NCBI GenBank assembly: GCA_020638695.1
Contig: JACKIB010000005.1
Location: 124,001-188,000, forward strand
Length of the DNA: 64,000 bases
DNA from: Planctomycetota bacterium
GTDB taxonomy: Bacteria; Planctomycetota; UBA1135; UBA2386
Reading direction: 5' to 3'
In this document: positions 34,856 to 43,158 of the stretch, piece after piece
Layout of the letters: every line of letters starts with the position of its first letter
How positions within the stretch are numbered: the first letter of the stretch is position 1
Notes under the pieces: model-generated
Told to the model about the DNA's origin: nothing
Databases searched by the model: none
The model's input: the letters and a program-made list of their open reading frames with translations, nothing else
Program-made: the position numbers and the translations under genes

Positions 34856-36046
34856 CTAGCGGTTGGGGGTCCGGGGGGCTTCGTTCTTGGTCTCGGTGCG
34901 CCGCGCGAGCCAGTGCTCCCAGGCCGCGGGATCCGCTCCAGGGTCGGCTCGGGCGATGCGCCGAATCGCGTTGCGCAGCGCGCCGACGATCTCGACCCGT
35001 TGGGTCTGCACTTGGATCACGGTCACGTCGAGCACCACACCGCTCTGCACCACATCTACCTTGGGGTCGGCGATGAACGATGCCTGGGCGACCTCGACGT
35101 CGAAGTCGCGGATGTAGGCCTGTTGCTGGATCACCGACATGTTCGCGCGCGTCGAGCCGCCGGGCATCGCGCGGCGTTTGAGCGCCATCGCCGCCGGGCC
35201 GGCCGCGATCAGGTGCGGCAGGGCCGCCACGTCACCCAGCTCGCCGAACGCCTCCGCGGTGCGGATGCGGAAGCGGGCGTTGTCGTGCACCAGGCCGGGG
35301 GCGAGGTACTGGATCGCCGCGGTGGTGCGGCCGAGATCGCGGCTGACTTGCAGCGCAGCCTGCCGCACCGACGGGTCGCGGTCGAGGATCGCGGTGCGGT
35401 AGACGAAGCGGTCGTTGCCGTCGGTCGCGCGCTTGGCGATCGCGCAGACCGATGCGACGCGGCGCCGCGGGTCGTTGTAGCGCCGCGCGGTGCGACGCAG
35501 GTGGGTGTCCGCCTCCGGCACCTGCGCGAGCAGTTCCGCGACCGCCGCGGACTTGGCCGCCGGGGTGCGTCGGTCGATGCGCATCAACAGTTCGCGCACC
35601 TTGATGTCGGGGCGCTGCTTGCGCCACTTCACCGGCAGGACTTCCCGCTCGAGACCGGCGAGGAATTCGTTCAGCCGCCGGCGCACCGTAGGGGACTTGG
35701 GCTCGGCCCGCAGCACCTTGGCGAGGTACAGCCACATCTCGTCCTGCAGGCCGAAGGTCCGCGCCACCCGCGCGAGTTCGAGCTGGGCGTGTGGACTCCC
35801 CGCGCCGCTGCGCATCGCAAACTTCTGCAGGGCCTCGCGCAGTTCGGCGTCGGTGCGGACTCGCGCGACGTCCTGCAGCCGCACCCGCACCGGTCCATCG
35901 AGGGTCGTGATCTCCAGCGATTCACCGACTCGGCGCGTCTTGCCTACGTACACCGTGCCGTTCTGCAGCACGACCTCGTCGGCGCTGAGGGTCGCGGTGA
36001 TCAGTCCGGGCAGAACGAAGTACAGCAACAGTCGAGCGCGCGTCAT
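34856..36046 (-). CDS. exported HEAT-repeat-like protein
   Basis: This 396-residue paralogue starts with ATG 36046 and a signal peptide (MTRARLLLYFVLPGLITATLS). It shares with the downstream gene the opening VVLQNGTVYVGKTRRVGES, the middle ELARVARTFGLQDEMWLYL, the HEAT-like SVRQAALQVSRDLGRTT and FRIRTAEAFGELGDVAALPHLIAAG, and the C-terminal AYIRDFDVEVAQASFIADPKVDVVQSGVVLD. The last motif is the best conserved between the two and may be the functional part. A signal for export and repeat helices suggest a periplasmic scaffold; no enzyme motif is seen. Confidence 0.8.
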   Translation of the reverse strand: MTRARLLLYFVLPGLITATLSADEVVLQNGTVYVGKTRRVGESLEITTLDGPVRVRLQDVARVRTDAELREALQKFAMRSGAGSPHAQLELARVARTFGLQDEMWLYLAKVLRAEPKSPTVRRRLNEFLAGLEREVLPVKWRKQRPDIKVRELLMRIDRRTPAAKSAAVAELLAQVPEADTHLRRTARRYNDPRRRVASVCAIAKRATDGNDRFVYRTAILDRDPSVRQAALQVSRDLGRTTAAIQYLAPGLVHDNARFRIRTAEAFGELGDVAALPHLIAAGPAAMALKRRAMPGGSTRANMSVIQQQAYIRDFDVEVAQASFIADPKVDVVQSGVVLDVTVIQVQTQRVEIVGALRNAIRRIARADPGADPAAWEHWLARRTETKNEAPRTPNR

Positions 36047-36212
36047 GGTGTCCTCTTCGGTGCCCTTCCGGGTAATGTCGCGGGTAGCTGGCGAGCGGGG
36101 TCCGGATCCGAGACACTCCCGGGTGCCCGGCCACCCCTGTTGCGGTAGGGGTGTTCATGTCGAGGCACTCCGGCAGCGGTACCGCTCGTTCATTCTGTCG
36201 ACGCCCACAAGC

Positions 36213-37166
36213 ATGTTCCATACCACGCACGCGGGATGGGCCACGGCCTGCCTCGCCCTGCTTCCCCAGGCTCCGGCCCAGGCCCCGAGCAAGCCGGCCG
36301 ACGCGTCGCAAACCTCCGCTGTCAGCGAGATTGTGCGGCGGCTAGAGCAGCGCGAAGCGCGCCTGAAGAGCCTGAAGCTCGAGCTGCGGACGGAGGGCAG
36401 CTACCCGAACGGGGTGTCGTTCCGCACCCAGGGCACGCTGCGTGTCTCCGGTGGGACACACTTTCACATTCGTGTGGCAAGCCACTTCGGCGCGGCGAGC
36501 GACATCCGCAGCGAGGTGGAGAAGGTCGTCACCCCCAAGGGCGTGTGGACTCGGCAGAAGGGGCCCGTCGAGGAGGCCTACACCACCATGACCGCGGAGC
36601 TCGCCGAGCGGCTGCGGCGAGCCCGACGCGAGCTCGCCGCGCGGCGCCCGAGCCGTCCCGAGGAACACCTGCCCGGGGGCTTGGCCGATGACGGCAAGGC
36701 CGCGCTGGGCAGCCAGCTGCTCGCCGGGCTCAACCGCCAGTTCGACCTGGCCCCGGTCGATCCACCGAAGAAGCTCGGCAAGGTTGCGTGCCGCGTGTTG
36801 GCTGGGGCCCGCCGGCGCGCCGGTGGCGAGAAGAAGGACGCCGGTGCGGTCGACCCCACCGCGGTGCAGCGGGTCGAGGTGTGGCTGCGCGCCGCGGACG
36901 AGGTGCCGGTGCAAGTCGTGCAGTTCGCGAGCGACGGCCGCGTGCTGCTCAAGCTGACCATCGAGAACCTCGAGATCGACCCGGTTCTGGACCCGAGCTC
37001 GTTCAAGTTGGTGCCCCCGGCCGGGGTGACGTTCCAGGACGTTCGCACCCACCGGCCGTCCTGGGCGCAGATCCAGCGGTTGCTGGACGACCACGCGGCG
37101 ATGCTGGCGGAGCAGGCGGCGAAGGACAAGGGACGCGAGCCGGAGAAGGACAGCAAGAAGCGCTGA
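36213..37166 (+). CDS. exported LolA/outer-membrane-lipoprotein-sorting-like protein
   Basis: ATG at 36213 gives 317 residues with a signal peptide (MFHTTHAGWATACLALLPQAPAQA). The mature part has the pattern of LolA/LolB-like folds: REARLKSLKLELRTEG, FRTQGTLRVSGGTHFHIRV, VTPKGVWTRQKGPVEEAY, a later RVEVWLRAADEVPVQVVQF, and VLLKLTIENLEIDPVLDPSSFKLVPPAGV. Such proteins bind a lipid in an open barrel. The C-terminus is a charged helix. It is convergent with the reverse-transcriptase gene 5 bp downstream. Confidence 0.65.
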   Translation: MFHTTHAGWATACLALLPQAPAQAPSKPADASQTSAVSEIVRRLEQREARLKSLKLELRTEGSYPNGVSFRTQGTLRVSGGTHFHIRVASHFGAASDIRSEVEKVVTPKGVWTRQKGPVEEAYTTMTAELAERLRRARRELAARRPSRPEEHLPGGLADDGKAALGSQLLAGLNRQFDLAPVDPPKKLGKVACRVLAGARRRAGGEKKDAGAVDPTAVQRVEVWLRAADEVPVQVVQFASDGRVLLKLTIENLEIDPVLDPSSFKLVPPAGVTFQDVRTHRPSWAQIQRLLDDHAAMLAEQAAKDKGREPEKDSKKR

Positions 37167-37171
37167 GACCG

Positions 37172-38425
37172 TCAGCTGTGCGCGCCGGACCAGTCGATGG
37201 CGGCGAGCAGTTCGACCAGGCGTTGGGCGCGGCGCGGGTTGACGTGCTTTGCCCACGCAACGCGGCCCGCCAAGTGGTCGCGCAGCCACGCGACGCCGTG
37301 CTGGTGATGCACCGGCGGTCCGCGCCGGGCGCAGCGGAACAGCTCCGCCTCGAGCAGTTCGAGCTGAGCTCGGGGCAGTGTCGGTGCCTCGTTCACGACC
37401 ATTCCGAGCACCAGCTGGCACTGCGACCGCCGCATGACCCGTGACTTGGCAGTGTTCAGGCGAAACCCCTGTTCGACGGCGATGGTGGAGACCGTGGCGA
37501 GGAAGCCTCCACGGCCGAGGACCGCGGGGCCGGAGAAGATCAGGTCGTCGGCGTAGCGCGTGTAGGTACCACCCAGCGAGCTCGCGAATCCGGCGAGTCG
37601 AGCATCGAGGTGGAATGCGCACAGGTTGGCGAGTGCGGGGGAGGTCGGCGCGCCCTGAGGAAGGTGGCGTGCCCGGTAGAGCTGCGCCTGCCCTGGCGTA
37701 ACCTCGTGTTCGGCCTTCGGCAGCGTTCGGCAGCGCGTCGTGCACATCCTCGTCAGGAAGCGAGCCACCTCCTCGGGGTAGCCGACCCGTTGAAACATCG
37801 CGTGTACCCGCGACACGCGAACCGAGGGGAAGAACGCGGTGAGGTCGGCGACCACCAGGACCTCGCGCCCGGCGTGTGGGTGCACGGCGCTGAGCACAGA
37901 TCGACCGCGGCGGAACCCGTGCGCCGCTTCGTGCGGCGGAATCGCAGCGAGCAGTTCGGCCGCGATGCGACGCTGCGCCGCCTTCAGTCGCCGGCGCGGA
38001 GCTTCGATCAGCCGTGTGCCCGACCAGTATCGGTCGTAGTGCCGGGCGATTCCGCGCGGGTCGGTCAGCCAAGTGGCGTCCGTTGCGGTCAGCCCGAGCC
38101 AGGCCCCCGCGGTCGCCGGAGTGTCGAGTGGGAGCACGTCCCACGCGCGCGGTGGGGGCACCATCTTCGGTGCGTCGAGGACGGTGCCGTAGGTGTTTGT
38201 CCGTGCGATGCGGAAGAACGCCCGGTGTGCCGTGATGGCCGCGGCCAGGGTCGCGCGCCGTCGCTCGTGGGGTCGATCGCGCAGCTCGAGCCAGAACCCG
38301 AGGATCATCGACGCGAGGGACTTGCTCAGGCGGTCCGGGTGGATCAGCCTCTGGGTGCGGCTCCGCATTCCGGCCAGGGTCCAATCCCCGGACAGCCAGG
38401 CATCGGCGAGGGTGTCGGCGTCCAT
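37172..38425 (-). CDS. retron-type reverse transcriptase
   Basis: ATG at 38425 gives 417 residues (GTG at 38470 would add 15). RT motifs are complete: LIEAPRRRLKAAQRRI, HGFRRGRSV (about 169-177), motif A LTAFFPSV (195-202), motif B LPQGAPTSPALANL (255-268), and catalytic YTRYADDL (288-295). LVLGMVVNEAPTLPR corresponds to the VTG-type segment of retron RTs, and the HEAAHGF and PQGAPTSP contexts resemble myxobacterial retrons. There is no maturase or HNH domain, so it is not a group II intron RT. The preceding 200 bp are hairpin-rich and may encode the msr-msd RNA. No separate effector gene is evident nearby. Confidence 0.88.
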   Translation of the reverse strand: MDADTLADAWLSGDWTLAGMRSRTQRLIHPDRLSKSLASMILGFWLELRDRPHERRRATLAAAITAHRAFFRIARTNTYGTVLDAPKMVPPPRAWDVLPLDTPATAGAWLGLTATDATWLTDPRGIARHYDRYWSGTRLIEAPRRRLKAAQRRIAAELLAAIPPHEAAHGFRRGRSVLSAVHPHAGREVLVVADLTAFFPSVRVSRVHAMFQRVGYPEEVARFLTRMCTTRCRTLPKAEHEVTPGQAQLYRARHLPQGAPTSPALANLCAFHLDARLAGFASSLGGTYTRYADDLIFSGPAVLGRGGFLATVSTIAVEQGFRLNTAKSRVMRRSQCQLVLGMVVNEAPTLPRAQLELLEAELFRCARRGPPVHHQHGVAWLRDHLAGRVAWAKHVNPRRAQRLVELLAAIDWSGAHS

Positions 38426-38487
38426 GGGAACCAGGCGCGGAAACGGGCGAGAATAGTGGCCGACGTCCACCGCGACCTACGTGTGGG

Positions 38488-38686
38488 GCGCGACTCGGGA
38501 GCGGCGTCCGCCGCTGAGCTGTCGTGCTCGAGATGCGTCAGTCAGATTTGAGTCCCCGGGGAAGCCCCGGAGCGGTGTGCGCCATGGGCGCACACCAGTC
38601 TCGCAGCGGGACGTCAGCCATTAGCAGTATGGGAATCCGCGGCAGGGACGCCGCGGGTTTTCGATCTCGGCCCTGGGCCCGAGCGC
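38488..38686 (-). ncRNA. candidate retron msr-msd RNA upstream of the reverse transcriptase
   Basis: In the transcript sense (from 38686 down), GCGCTCGGG (38686-38678) can pair with CCCGAG-U-CGC within 38499-38488, giving an a1/a2-like outer stem. Inside lie perfect hairpins: CCGCGGC/GCCGCGG (38637-38656), GGTGTGCGCC/GGCGCACACC with a 3-nt loop (38574-38596), and CCGGGG/CCCCGG (38556-38570). AGCGGC/GCCGCT (38500-38515) lies just before the outer strand ends. A branching guanosine cannot be fixed by eye. Inference from structure and position only. Confidence 0.4.
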
Positions 38687-38688
38687 GT

Positions 38689-40281
38689 TCACCCCTCCTC
38701 TTCCGCCGGCGGATGCTCGAGCAACTGCAGGTCCTGATAGCGCTGCAAGGCGAAGTCGATCTCGAAGTCGCTGTTGAACAGTGCCACCGGCCGGCCCGCG
38801 TCGTCGGTGACCACCATCGGCAGCATCTCCAGAAGGTTCGGCGTGGTCGCGACCATCCACCGCGCCCGCGTGAAGCTCTTGCGCTCCACGCGGATCGCCA
38901 CCCCGTACTCACTCTCGAGCCGCTGTTGGAACACCTCGATCTGCAGTTCACCCACCGCACCGAGCACGGGATTCCGCACGCCGACCCGCGGGTAGAAGAT
39001 CTGCACCACGCCCTCTTCGCCAAGCTCGTCGACGCCCTTGCGGAACCCCTTGCTCATCGAGGGATCCTTGGGTGACACCTGGGCGAAGATCTCCGGGGCG
39101 AACCGCGGGAAATTGCGCGCTTCGATGCGACGACCGGACGTCAGCACGTCGCCGACTCGGAACAGCCCGGGGTTGACCAAGCCGATCACGTCGCCGGGGT
39201 AGGCCTCGTCGATGGTGACGCGCTCCTGGCCGAAGAACCGGTGGGGGTGGGACAGCCGGACTTCGCGTTCGAGCCGCAGGTGCTTGGCGGCCATGCCGCG
39301 TTCGAAACGCCCCGACACGACCCGCAGGAACGCGATGCGATCGCGGTGCTGCTTGTCCATGTTGGCGGCGATCTTGTAGACGAACCCGGAGAAGAAGTCC
39401 TCGTCGGGGCGCACCTCGCCGTCCACCGTCGGCAGCGGACCCGGGCACGGGCACAACTCGAGGAAGCGTTGCAAGATCGTCTCGACACCGAAGTTGGTCA
39501 GCGCGCTGGCGAAGAACATCGGGGACAGCACGCCGCCGCGGAACAGCTCCATGTCGAACGGCTCGATGCACTCCTGCACCACTTCGAGCTCGGCGGTCAA
39601 GTGGTCGTGGGCGGCGGTGCCCAACAAAGTCTGTAGGCGGGGATCGTCGGGTCCGGTCAGCTCGACCCCGGCCTTGTGCGCGTTGTGCTCGGAGCGTTCG
39701 AACAGGTGCACCTGGCGGTGCTGCATCTCGAACACCCCGCGGAAGTCCGGGCCGCTGCCGATCGGCCAGGTAAGGGGCACCACGGTGATGCCGAGCACCT
39801 TCTCGACCTCCTGGATCAGGTCGAGCGGGTCACGCGCCGGCCGGTCCATCTTGTTCACTACCGTGACGATCGGCAGGCCGCGCTCCCGGCACACCTTGAA
39901 CAGCTTGATGGTCTGCGCCTCGACGCCCTTCGCGCCGTCGATCAGCATCAGCGCGCAGTCGGCGGCGACCAGCGTCCGGTAGGTGTCTTCGGAGAAGTCC
40001 TGGTGACCCGGGGTGTCGAGCAGGTTGATGCAGTGTCCCGCGTATTCGAACTGCAGCGCAGAACTGGTGATCGAGATGCCGCGCTTCTGCTCGATCTCCA
40101 TCCAGTCCGAAGTCGCGGCGCTGCCCTTCCCCGCCTTGGCCTTCACCGAGCCGGCCTTGACGATCGCGCCGCCGTACAGCAAGAGCTTCTCGGTGAGCGT
40201 GGTCTTGCCCGCGTCGGGGTGGGAGATGATCGCGAAAGTGCGGCGGCGGGCGATCTCGTGGGCGAGGTCGTAGGCAGGCAT
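38689..40281 (-). CDS. prfC: peptide chain release factor 3
   Basis: This GTPase recycles RF1/RF2 from the ribosome after peptide release. ATG at 40281 (MPAYDLAHEIARR) gives 530 residues, normal length; the open frame begins 14 codons earlier. GTPase motifs are intact: SHPDAGKTTLTEKLL (G1), RGISITSS (switch I), DTPGHQDFSEDT (G3) and NKMDR (G4). The RF3-type domain II/III follows (VYKIAANMDKQHRDR, ERVTIDEAYPGDVIGL, FYPRVGVRNPVLGAVG, LQIEVFQQRLESEYGV). The stop is 3 bp before the outer boundary of the retron RNA candidate, so prfC could be cotranscribed with it. Confidence 0.97.
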   Translation of the reverse strand: MPAYDLAHEIARRRTFAIISHPDAGKTTLTEKLLLYGGAIVKAGSVKAKAGKGSAATSDWMEIEQKRGISITSSALQFEYAGHCINLLDTPGHQDFSEDTYRTLVAADCALMLIDGAKGVEAQTIKLFKVCRERGLPIVTVVNKMDRPARDPLDLIQEVEKVLGITVVPLTWPIGSGPDFRGVFEMQHRQVHLFERSEHNAHKAGVELTGPDDPRLQTLLGTAAHDHLTAELEVVQECIEPFDMELFRGGVLSPMFFASALTNFGVETILQRFLELCPCPGPLPTVDGEVRPDEDFFSGFVYKIAANMDKQHRDRIAFLRVVSGRFERGMAAKHLRLEREVRLSHPHRFFGQERVTIDEAYPGDVIGLVNPGLFRVGDVLTSGRRIEARNFPRFAPEIFAQVSPKDPSMSKGFRKGVDELGEEGVVQIFYPRVGVRNPVLGAVGELQIEVFQQRLESEYGVAIRVERKSFTRARWMVATTPNLLEMLPMVVTDDAGRPVALFNSDFEIDFALQRYQDLQLLEHPPAEEEG

Positions 40282-40383
40282 CGAGCGGGAAGCGGGGAGA
40301 AGGGGGCGGATGGTAGCCGCCACGCGTCCGGGATCCCCAGCGAGAACCCCGGACGGGCGGAGGAACTGGCGATTCGGGGTCGG

Positions 40384-41052
40384 TCAGTCCGCTGGCGGCG
40401 ACCACAGCGACTCCAGCGCCGGCCAGGTGCGGTCGAAGCGGGTTTGGTCCGCGGGGATCAATTTGGCTCGCATGCCGCGCAGGTGGTCGATGTTGCCGAG
40501 CGCGACATCGATCAGCATCGCCGTCTCCACATCGCCGAGGCCGACGCACCACCCGTTGCGGCGGAGGATGGAGTCGCGCACCCGGCGGAGTTCGGCGAAG
40601 TGCGTCCAGTACGGCTGCACCAGCTTGTTCACGAACGGCAGGATGCGTTCGACCAGGTGGCGTGGATCGTCGTCGAGCTTGCAGAACCAAGGCCCAGTGT
40701 CGACCACGGCGCCGACGCGACGCCAGCCGAAACGGCCCGGTCGCCCGCGCAGCGCCGCGGCGTTGATCGAGTCGCAGCCGGCATCGAACCCGCCGTGCGG
40801 CAGTCCGGCACGCTGCCGCAGCTCGGTCAGTCGTTCGTGCTCGACCCCGAACGACAACGAGACGTGCGTCGAGTGCGGCTGGCCCTTCTTCGAGGTGCGC
40901 AGATACATCCCGACACGGCCGAACTCGGTCGGGCGCCCGATGAACGCCCCGCGTTCCGGATCCGGCGCGAACTCGTCGCCTAGCTCGTGTGCGAGAGCCG
41001 CGCAGGCGTCGGTCGAGAAGCGCGTCAGGGCTGAGGGTGCATTCCTGGCCAT
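40384..41052 (-). CDS. hypothetical protein
   Basis: ATG at 41052 (MARNAPSALTRFS) gives 222 residues with balanced composition and no signal peptide. Segments include RVGMYLRTSKKGQPHSTHVS, LPHGGFDAGCDSINAAALRG, RVGAVVDTGPWFCKL and LVERILPFVNKLVQPYW. I do not recognise the family. It lies upstream of prfC on the same strand with about 100 bp between them. It appears to be a real cytoplasmic protein on the basis of codon-like composition and a clean start, but no function is offered. Confidence 0.6.
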   Translation of the reverse strand: MARNAPSALTRFSTDACAALAHELGDEFAPDPERGAFIGRPTEFGRVGMYLRTSKKGQPHSTHVSLSFGVEHERLTELRQRAGLPHGGFDAGCDSINAAALRGRPGRFGWRRVGAVVDTGPWFCKLDDDPRHLVERILPFVNKLVQPYWTHFAELRRVRDSILRRNGWCVGLGDVETAMLIDVALGNIDHLRGMRAKLIPADQTRFDRTWPALESLWSPPAD

Positions 41053-41410
41053 GGTGGATCCTGGGGACAGGGTCGACGAGTGAGGTGTGGGATCGAGGAG
41101 AGGGTGTCGCCTTGCACCAACGGTGTATCTGAACTCGCGAGCCGCGCCGAGCAATCCTGGCGCTCGGCACAGATCCCGCCGCCCGGACGATTCATGCGCG
41201 CCGTTGCGAGATCGTGCAACGTGGTTGCTGGCAAGGAGAACGGCAGGTCGAGCCCGTACCTGGCGTGGGTTCCGCCCGCAGGACGGACGGTGACCTTCGT
41301 CGCGGCCCGCGGCGACGGTGTGGGATCACGCCAGCTCGGCCACACGGTTCGGGCTAGCATCTCGGCGTCCACGCGGGTCGCACGACCCGACCACGGAAAC
41401 CCCCAACACC
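41053..41410. other. 358-bp intergenic region between divergent genes
   Basis: No supported gene, repeat or clear promoter was seen. It must hold the promoters of the hypothetical gene at 41052 and the BNR-like gene at 41411. Overlapping short ORFs here are not credible. Confidence 0.5.
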
Positions 41411-43084
41411 ATGTATCGAAGCCTCACCACTCTCGCACTCGTCACTCTCGCCAGCGCGCCCGTCGTCGCGCAGACCGGCGTCATCGAAGCCAATTCCTCC
41501 ACCAAGGACCTCGTCCGCGGCATGCAGACAAGCAACGACGGCGTGGTCGCCACCGCCAACGGTACGCTGTGGGCGCTGGTGTGGGAACGCGTCTCCGCGA
41601 CCGGGATCGGCTCGCTCGAGCTGCGCTACTCGACCGACCAGGGATCGACCTGGGTCGACAACAACATCAAGATCCAGGGCGGCGCCATTGCGCACTCGAG
41701 CCTGGGCACCATGAGTCTGGCGCGCAACGGCCAGCGGATCCACCTGCTGTGGTCGGCGCTGACCGGGCAGGGCGGGGCGAACCTCTACTACAGCGCCTGG
41801 TATCAGGCGTTCGACGTGGTCGCCAAGACCTTCGTCGGCTCCCCCGAGCTGATCGCCGACGGCTACGGCACCAACAACCAGTTCTACGGCCACGCGATCG
41901 CCGAGACCGGCGAGGGGCACCTCGTCGCGGCGATCACCAGCCATCGCGCCGGCGGTCTCGGGCTCGCGGCATGGTCCTGTGGTCTGTGGATCAAGCAGAA
42001 GGGCACCACGACGTGGCCGACCAACGGCATCCAGGTGAACACCGGCAGCGGCCAGAACCCGGCCATGGAGGTGGTCGGCGAGCGCGTGCACCTGACGATG
42101 CGCGACACCACCGGCGGGTACGGTCCCATCTACCGGCGCTACAACGTCAAGACCGCGAGCTTCGAGGTCGGCGTGGTGCCGTGCTGGCCGTCCAGCCAGG
42201 GTACCACGGTCGGTGCCGGCAACCTCTACAGCTTCGTGCTCGACGACGACGGCGGCAAGTGGCTGCTGTGGCCCGAAGGCGTGGTGAGCGGCAACACCAA
42301 CGCCGCACTCAACCTCAGCTATGCGGCGCCCGGCAAGGGTGACGCGCAGAACGACTGGGCCAAGAACGAGCTGTTCAAGGACTCCGGGATCACGGGTGGC
42401 AACACCGCGGAACGCTTCTACGGACTCGCCCGCACCACCGGCAGCAACGTGTACGTGTTCTACAGCAAGCCCGCGGACGGCTACAACACGCTCTACTACG
42501 AGGTGTGGAGCGGTGGCAAGTCGGTGGTGCCGCCGATCAAGCTGTCGTCGACCACGACCACCGATCGCTACACCTGGGTCGCTGGTGTGCATCGCCGCCA
42601 CAACGGCCACGCGCCGATGGTCGTGACCTGGGGGCTGTATGTCGCCAGCACGAGTTCCGGCCAGGTCGACTTCTGGCGGGCGGGCAACCGCGGCTTCTAC
42701 ACGGTGTACGGCAGCGGCTGTCAGGGATCGCTCGGCGACGAGCCCACCGTGACGGCGAACTCCTACCCGACGCAGGGCACGACCAACATGATCACCTGGT
42801 CCGGGATGCCGGTGAGTTCGTTGTGCTACCTGGGTCTCGGCTTGAACGCGGCGCCGCCGCTTCCGCTCACGTTCATGGGCGCACCCGACTGCACTCTCGA
42901 CCACGACCTGCTGCTCCCGGCGTACGCCGGCACCACCACGTCGACCGGCACCTACGTGTTCAGCGCCCCGGTGCCGAACGCACCAAGTCTGGCCGGCTTC
43001 GGGATCCAGTTTCAGATCCTGTCGGTCGACACCGGTGCGCCGGGTGGCGTGATGACCTCACCGGCAGTCGCCTGGCGGTTCTGA
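41411..43084 (+). CDS. secreted BNR/sialidase-like propeller protein with shared C-terminal domain
   Basis: ATG at 41411 gives 557 residues with a signal peptide ending APVVAQ. The body has Asp-box-like elements (LRYSTDQGSTWVDNN), repeated HLLWSAL, HLVAAITSH, HLTMRDTT and YVFYSKP strands, and aromatic-rich loops. It resembles BNR/sialidase-type six-bladed propellers, without an obvious arginine triad. From about 445 a hallmark GFYTVYGSGCQGS and a run LCYLGLGLNAAPPLPLTFMG, then GAPDCTL, mark the shared C-terminal domain in its best-preserved form. Likely a binding or hydrolytic exoprotein. A strong hairpin follows. Confidence 0.8.
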   Translation: MYRSLTTLALVTLASAPVVAQTGVIEANSSTKDLVRGMQTSNDGVVATANGTLWALVWERVSATGIGSLELRYSTDQGSTWVDNNIKIQGGAIAHSSLGTMSLARNGQRIHLLWSALTGQGGANLYYSAWYQAFDVVAKTFVGSPELIADGYGTNNQFYGHAIAETGEGHLVAAITSHRAGGLGLAAWSCGLWIKQKGTTTWPTNGIQVNTGSGQNPAMEVVGERVHLTMRDTTGGYGPIYRRYNVKTASFEVGVVPCWPSSQGTTVGAGNLYSFVLDDDGGKWLLWPEGVVSGNTNAALNLSYAAPGKGDAQNDWAKNELFKDSGITGGNTAERFYGLARTTGSNVYVFYSKPADGYNTLYYEVWSGGKSVVPPIKLSSTTTTDRYTWVAGVHRRHNGHAPMVVTWGLYVASTSSGQVDFWRAGNRGFYTVYGSGCQGSLGDEPTVTANSYPTQGTTNMITWSGMPVSSLCYLGLGLNAAPPLPLTFMGAPDCTLDHDLLLPAYAGTTTSTGTYVFSAPVPNAPSLAGFGIQFQILSVDTGAPGGVMTSPAVAWRF

Positions 43085-43101
43085 GTCGAATCGCCCGCGG
43101 A

Positions 43102-43135
43102 CCGAGCCCATCGACCTGTGGTGCGATGGGCTCGG
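43102..43135. terminator. bidirectional hairpin terminator
   Basis: A perfect 12-bp stem, CCGAGCCCATCG at 43102-43113 with CGATGGGCTCGG at 43124-43135, closes a 10-nt loop between convergent secreted-protein genes that end at 43084 and 43159. Confidence 0.65.
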
Positions 43136-43158
43136 ATCGGGCGCCCCGAGTTGGGCGC

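Noticed and set aside
36342..38384. 680-codon reverse ORF
   Set aside because: Overlaps the LolA-like gene antisense and the RT gene in another frame; no RT or other motif in this frame.
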